Shown here in pieces: positions 57,714-64,000 of a DNA stretch of 64,000 nt (its first letter is position 1; every line of letters begins with the position of its first letter). A program made the position numbers and the translations under genes. This DNA is from Heterobilharzia americana. Its lineage: Eukaryota > Platyhelminthes > Trematoda > Strigeidida > Schistosomatidae. Below the pieces are notes generated by a model. The model did no database searches. It had not been told where the DNA came from and saw only the letters and a list, made by a program, of their open reading frames with translations. Where the stretch lies: assembly GCA_944470555.2 (NCBI GenBank), contig OX104134.1, positions 48,172,691 to 48,236,690 on the forward strand, read 5' to 3'.

Positions 57714-58217
57714 CCACCCAGTTCCTGCAGCAAACACTGCAAAGTTACCTCGGGAAGACGATTCCTCCTGTACCTCAGTCCAGTGGCATTACTTGACAAA
57801 CCACCTAAACCCTCATTCCTTGACTTCATGGAATCGTCGGTGTCCACACGCTTTCTGTGCCATTCTTAGTACTGCTTGCAGTTCACAGAAGTCGCTGAAC
57901 GGCAGCTTAGTCACTCTGATAGCAGTCACACATGCATTTATGGACCCAGGCAGGTGGTACACAGCTTGCGTGCAGCTGTATATTTGTCTGCATGCGTCAG
58001 ACAACATGGCTGTCATGGCGAGTTCCCCAGCCCCCCATTCGAACCATATCTGAGATCCCTGAAACGAACACTGCGTTGAACATAACTGGTAGCGATAAGT
58101 GCTGCTGCGCGGCATTGCGAACTGGAGGTCCTATAAAACAAAAGATGTGTTCCCCTTCCGGAGGACAGTCAACATTGTAAACAAAGATGCACGAAGAGAG
58201 GGATGTATATCCTCATC

Positions 58218-58664
58218 ATAACCTTGGTTAAGTTTGGTGCGTCACTGAAAGAATTTTCAACAAACTACGGACATTCGCCAACAGCTGCCGCCTTCGCTCA
58301 CTCCATACTGAAGATCAGAAGGCCAGAAAGAATAAGCAACAAGGAACTCACTCTGGCGATGAACTAACTAAGAACTCATAGCCCAACAAATATACAGAAG
58401 AAAGTGGAGATGGATTTGGCATACACTGGGAAAACCATTTGGAGACATCACGTGCCAGGCCAGGCTTTCTTGTGGAACCCAAAGGGGAAACGAGTTGGGC
58501 GTCCGAGAGTGACGTGGAGGGGATCGTGTGAGGAAGAAGCGAGAGCTTCTGGGCGGTCGTGAACCAGGTTGAAAAGACTGCAGAGAAAAGAAGGAAATGG
58601 TGGTGTGCTAAAGAGGCCCAATGTTCCACTAGGAACGCAAGGGACAAATAATAATGATAATAAT
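58218..58664 (+). mobile_element. RTE 3' end, 5'-truncated
   Basis: Reads in broken frames the RTE C-terminus (GRRRVGRPRVTW-like, here KRVGRPRVTWRGSCEEEA) and ends GNARDK-like, with a tail aataataatgataataata. A typical dead-on-arrival copy. Confidence 0.85.
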
Positions 58665-61600
58665 ATACACATCGTCGGATAACGCACTCATCTATCACGG
58701 TAAACCAGTGTCCGCAACCAGCGTTAGGGAGGACAGGATGCAGGCCGTGGGTTGGCATCAAAACCCGAAGGTCTCACTTCGGACACTACTAGACTCATCT
58801 ATCATCGGCGTTTATGAAGCTTCACGACTGCGGCCGGAGGCGGATACCACAGCAGTTGAGGGCTCTGGTTTCAAATCTCTCTGCATTGCTAAGTCAAGCG
58901 TCTTTGGCATACTCTCCATGCCTCCCCCTTACAAAATGGGGTTGTATAATGACAACCTTCGTTACCTGTGGTTCCGAAGAAGTGAGGTAGCAGTGTGTTC
59001 ACATTTAACTTCCCTTGATATATTTATTTAGATGACTTTTGCACTGCCTGCACACTAGCGAGAAATGATGTTCCAACGGCTTCCATTGTCTTTGTTTAAC
59101 GCCGTAATACCAAGTTATCCCTCCCTCTTTCCAGATGGAAGGTAATGAGATCATGGTGGCATACCTGAGGGGTAGGGAGTAGTTTGTGTCACTGGCTCAG
59201 ACAGGTCTTTGAAGCTAAAATACACCCTCGATCGGTATAACCTGGCTTCAGGTGGTAAATGGAGGCACATCAAATCCCTGTATGGTTGGACCTAAATCAA
59301 CACACACGTGCAGAGCGTTAAAAGCGTAATTAGGCGCTAACACTTTACACCCTCAGACACACATGCCATGGCGGTGGAAGCCGTGAAGATGTGTAGCGAA
59401 GTATCACAGCTCACTTCGGCATCTTCATCTTTCGCTCCCACCAACGTGCAACCCATGTCAAAAGTACCAAGGAAGACGTATATCATTTACAACTGATTTT
59501 GCAATTGAATTTTCAATGACAAACTGCTAGCTCGGTAAACTGGCCTTCTTCAATCATGAAGAACCCCAGCTTCAAAGTCAGCTACCGTGGCTCCTTAGAG
59601 CTGACAAATGCACCGAACATGTAGGTTTCAAACTATCACGCACCTCAAACTTCAGCGGGCGAAAAACGGAAGTTGCCAGCACTACACCTATAACACAAGT
59701 TTTCCCAACTAACTTGTCGATGTTTCGCCCTTGGTCACCTATCACATACCCAACGAAAGGGAATTCAGCCGGACGATCGACTTCATCTCCTTACAGCCCT
59801 TACTACAACCTCCTTGAAAATGCCGGATTAATTGAACCTGGCGGGGAAACCATGGTGAATGTGTTCCTCGACTTTTGGGTTACGCCCATGAGCTACAGGG
59901 AGATGAGGGAGCAGAATCAACTAATTATCCGTTTGTTGAGGTACTAACAAGCCCTGGCGCCTCCAGTTGTTCCGAAAATTGCGCTTGGTCCTGGTCAACT
60001 TGTGACATCCGTTGGGGGACTGAAAGTACTGGAGATGAAACCTGCTCAGGCGGATTTCCGTAGTAGCCTCATCAGCTGTACTAATAAGTGGATCAACCCA
60101 CGTAGCATGCGGTATCGCGCAACCTTAATTGCAGTAATATGAAGATGACACTCTCTGCAAAGTTGGGTCAAATCTTTAAAACGGTGTTCACAAACCAACT
60201 GTCTTAGGCTCGTGAGGAGTCAAAGGAAGGAGCCAAACACACAGGCAGAAATGGCTGCTAGAAGTAAGTTGTCATTTGCATACGCAACTTATGCTTCCCA
60301 GGGACAACTGAGAATCTCCATCTCACGCAACTGGAAGGTGCGAGCAACTTTGACAGCGACGACTGAAAGTCCATGAAAGATTGGTTCCACAGCCTAGGAG
60401 ACAAGGAAGGTGGGAGGATAGGGAGACGAATATCTGCCAAGGTAAGCTCGACTAATTATCGCAGTTACACTCACGTTTAGAGCGTAGAAAACGTGGACAC
60501 TGAGTGCCGTCGGACTCCAATATTCAACTTCACTGAAGGAAGAGATGGCTGAATCCTTGTTGCGAGAAACCACGAAAAACTTGGTCTTGGAATAAATGCA
60601 TGCCTAGTGTGTAACTTTACTTTCTTGCGTTAATGGAACCCTTGCATTCATGCAGGTTTTGGCTAACCGAGGTACATGCAATTTTTCCTCGGTAATTTTG
60701 CATGCGCGATCAAGACTAAATAGGGTAGTTGGGAATAGCGTATAACCTCCCTGGAGTAATACATTGTAGGCCAAACGTTTGCAACAGGGGATGAAGATTA
60801 GCAAGGGTGACAGGCTAAACCGAATAAAACGCAAGACGAAGCCAAAAAACGTGGGGTACTTCGTGCAAAAATGAAAGTTGAGCAGAAAAACCGGGGGCAT
60901 TTCATTAGGAAACGTGTTGCATTTCGGGGGAACGTGGGACATTCAGCGGAGAAAGGGGGGAGAACGTGGCAGCAAAGAAACTCGACGCAAAATCCTGGGA
61001 AAAGGCTGTTGGACCGCGCGTTTTGCTTCAATTTCCACCCGAGTTTTCACTACAATCTCCAACGCGGCCTCCCGTTTCGCCCTGCGTAAATGCCGACTGG
61101 GGGAGCTGGAACCATTATCAACGAGGTATTTTGGCTATTAATGATCTATCAGACGGAGTCAAACGAAATAAAGTGCTGGATAATGTTTTCGCATCCAGAG
61201 TCACTAGGTGACTTGATCTCTTGGACTAAATTGTCTGTCTAGATTTTCGCTACCATTATGACCGTCTGGGATCCCTGAACTAGGCGTTGTAGTCGAGCTT
61301 GAGTATGGGGTAACGTTTAGGATGCCAGTGAGCGGGTGGGTTTGTTGTGCAAACCTTCAAAAAATCGGATATCGGTGCGGGCAAATAAGTTGAAGAACTC
61401 TTTCAATAACTTCCAATATTATGTACTCAGTGGCATTTTCAGTAAGTTGATATTTTGTGGCCAAAATTGTGCTTAAGATCCTCTCAAGCTTGAGCTGAAG
61501 AGAGAAGAAAATAGGAAAGCACTAGCAGAAGCCGGAGAGCGATATATCACACAAGACAAAGTGTGAAGAGAGGCATTCCGATCTTCTTAGACTCATCTGA

Positions 61601-61899
61601 TCTGCACGTACACTTCAATTTATGCACATCAAAATGACCTTTCTGTTTCTCTCACTTGAAACTACTACAGGTGTTTAGATGTGTGATGTCTATTTGTAGA
61701 CGTAGGGCCACTTATAACAAGCTGGCAGCATTCTAGACTTGGGCAGATGCACACTCTGTATAGTAGAACGCTTGGTTCAGTACCATAGAAATTACGAATG
61801 GTACATCCCAGGGGCCTGTGGTGCCTTGCTCTGCAACACCTCGCTTGTACAGAAGAAGTTAGGCCAGTGAGATACCATATCTGTAGATCGGAGACGGAT
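58665..61899. other. DNA without recognised gene
   Basis: Several short frames (58654-59031, 59714-59947, overlapping frames at 60604-61211) occur. The 60.8-61.1 kb part is G-rich on the plus strand and open in many frames at once, which argues for composition rather than coding. Confidence 0.4.
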
Positions 61900-63720
61900 C
61901 CAGTTTTCGGTAACTGTTGTCACATATCAAGTCGAGGTTACTGTTGCCAATGCAGATCCATTCGCATTTGTTGATGTTGAACTGCAGAAGAGTACCAGCA
62001 CACTAGGAAGAAACCTCTTTCACTTCACGTAGAAAGGTGGCCAGCATGTCACTTAGCTCGTGGCCATACGAGGAGTGAACGATGTTTAGGTCGTTGACGT
62101 ATGGAAGCACGTCACCCTTGGCAAGGCAATTGCAAACACTGTTAATGTAGATAGTGAACAAAAGAGGCCCGGGGACGCTACGTTGCACGGCTTCACTTGT
62201 GATGTATCTCGGGGTAGATAGAACGGAGTTGAATTCTGTTATTTCTGTGTGACCATGTGGAAATGACTTCAACTTAGTAGAGGATTGCAATCACCTACCA
62301 CCTTTAGCGTTTTGGCGGTATAATGTGCAAAACCGTGTGACATGCTTTCAATGCATCGAAATACAGGACGGGAACTATTTTGAGTGCCCCACGACTACTG
62401 GTGATGAGATTGAAGAAGTCAAAACGACGTGTAATGTATGTTTTTCATAAAGGCCCGCTGAGACCTTTTGACGAAACCTTCTGCAACTATGTAATCACAC
62501 ACAATACCTTTTGCGACTTCTATAATTCGCGGTGGGACCGAGGTCTGTAGTTGCTGGGTCTATAGTCGCTAACACCAACTTTGTCTCCAGATTTGTAGTG
62601 TTGAATTACAAGGCTAGTTTTTCATCCACTAGGATACGTTCCAGTTTCCAATGAAAGGGTGAACAACTTAGGCGAAATCAAGGGAATGCCCTGCCCACTA
62701 GTCCTTAGAGCTACTGAATTGTGACCATCTATTCCATTTCTTTTGTAGGTCTTAGGTTTTCAGCCGCTTCAGTTATGTTTTTGCTGGCAAATACCACAAT
62801 CACAAGATGAGTACTGAGTACGCGTTTCGAAGCTGAAATTTTCAAAGCAGTCACCAGATTAATCGCCAGCCATGACTGCCTTTTTATAGACCATCTCGCT
62901 TGAAGGATGTACTATATATCTTTTGTTTTTTGAAGACGTTTCTTAGGAAGTGACGTTAGGCTGCGTATCTTCGAGCTAGCTCCAAGAGCCTCTAACTCCC
63001 CATTTTAGGCCTCCCACGAATGTACGTTTTTGACTGATTCCAGCGTATCACGGATTGCGTGCAACGAGCAGGAATCCTCAGTGAATTGGCACAAATTCCA
63101 CAGTTGCCAGAGCTTTTCGCGGCACACAGACGGAATGTATTCTGCGTGGCTGTGCAGTTTCACTGTTTTCGCAGGAGCGACAGTGTCCAGACATGACACG
63201 ACTTTCTTATAAAAATGGACACCGTGGTTGCAACCGAGTCAGTGGTGAGATAGTAATTCCATGGGGAGAACCGAAGATGCTTCGTAAGCAGTTCCCATAA
63301 AGCTTGCTTGCTGCACGTTTTGAGTGCTGGGATAGGCAGACAGCCGAATACCAGTCTGTGCTCACCGTTGGAAAATTCACAACTGACACAAGCAGTTTCT
63401 GGGAGTGGTGCCATTGCGAAATACCAAGCCTAAAATGTCGTCACCGTGAGCAAGTGTGTGGACATATTGCCCCAACCACAGACATCTGTCACTGTAAGTG
63501 TGTCATCGAAGCACTGCGGATCACAACCAGCCATCCAGTTGGCTTTGTAAAGATTGAAATAGCCAGCAATCAACTCTAAATTCACACTATGTGAGGAAGC
63601 ACTAATCAATGATTTAGCTAGAAGCGCATACATTTCCGCTGTTGGGTGCGGTGCTCGATATACGCGACCAAGGGGCATTTCGTACTCGTCATCAAGCAAG
63701 GTGGCTCACGGTGAGTATGG
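61900..63720 (-). pseudogene. Decayed LINE, endonuclease to RT
   Basis: Endonuclease at 63699-63430 (YRAPHPTAEMY, ELIAGYFNLYKANW where GDFN is expected) and 63414-63160 (SPWNYYLTTDSVAT). CLDTVAPAKTV lies at 63199-63160. RT at 62290-62003: AVQRSVPGPLLFTIYINSV (motif B) and YVNDLNIV in place of YADDLKIV. Same family as the plus copy at 46.2-48.5 kb. The fingers region at 62.3-62.9 kb is poorly preserved. Confidence 0.82.
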
Positions 63721-64000
63721 CACTGCTTTCAATGTGTTGTCCTCAGCTTTATCTGCCGTGACCTGGTTATGCGTGTATATACATGTGTATACATATATAT
63801 GAAACGGCCACCACCACATGTAAAGCCATGGGCTTTCAGCTTCATCTGCCAAAGTTCCAACGATGCAGTGGAAGCACACCGGCTCGTCTAGTCTCTTCCT
63901 GCCTTGTAAACAACTTTGAAGAGAAAGAGGTTATTTATAATAATAATAATAATAATATATTTCATGCAACAAAGGTTACATGAATACAAACCAGTTTACA
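63721..64000. other. Unclassified end region with (AAT)n
   Basis: A (TAA)n run at 63937-63957 may be the tail of another retroelement cut by the window edge. Nothing else is recognised. Confidence 0.4.

Noticed and set aside
60604..61211. Cluster of overlapping frames on both strands
   Set aside because: Open in many frames at once because of G-rich composition; no protein family seen.

Overview
The window looks like nuclear genomic DNA of a digenean trematode, most probably a schistosome. Three things point there: the repeat families (RTE/SR2-type, CR1-like and Penelope-like retroelements plus a Ty3/gypsy remnant), the AT-rich single-copy DNA, and a gene whose introns are only about 34-40 bases long. 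I see no bacterial genes, rRNA, tRNA or CRISPR. The species cannot be fixed from sequence alone.

Layout. 1-1.4 kb: decayed CR1/Jockey-type LINE (+). 2.6-5.95 kb: decayed RTE LINE (-). 6.45-6.69 kb: a possible terminal exon. 6.9 kb: a (TA)n array. 7.83-21.18 kb: a complex of Penelope-like element (PLE) copies, each carrying an RTE element or part of one at the same site. It shows a perfect 16-base target-site duplication, a 6,335-base tandem duplication and a near-identical 2.4-kb inverted repeat. 21.2-38.9 kb: mostly single-copy DNA holding exons of the cilium assembly gene DNAAF11 (LRRC6) on the minus strand (29.4-34.2 kb), two hairpin/foldback repeats, a PLE remnant, an inverted 570-base repeat that brackets the DNAAF11 exons, and a LINE fragment at 36 kb. 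38.9-44.5 kb: two CR1-like LINEs in tandem (-), one internally deleted. 45.6-48.5 kb: a PLE GIY-YIG fragment (-) and a LINE (+). 48.7-51.95 kb: a decayed RTE (+). 54.9-56.95 kb: a Ty3/gypsy remnant (-) with a probable LTR. 58.2-58.7 kb: an RTE 3' end (+). 61.9-63.7 kb: another LINE (-).

The only clear host gene is DNAAF11. Seven of its exons can be read, and protein similarity runs through the leucine-rich repeats and the linker. The exons carrying the C-terminal CS domain were not found. With canonical splice sites the reading frame needs one extra base in two places, which suggests either small assembly deletions or decay.

I do not see a convincing undescribed functional system. The most unusual structure is the nested and rearranged PLE-RTE complex. 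The conserved hairpin next to GAAACG in its PLE terminal repeats may be a decayed hammerhead ribozyme. An assembly artefact has to be excluded before the large duplications are interpreted biologically.
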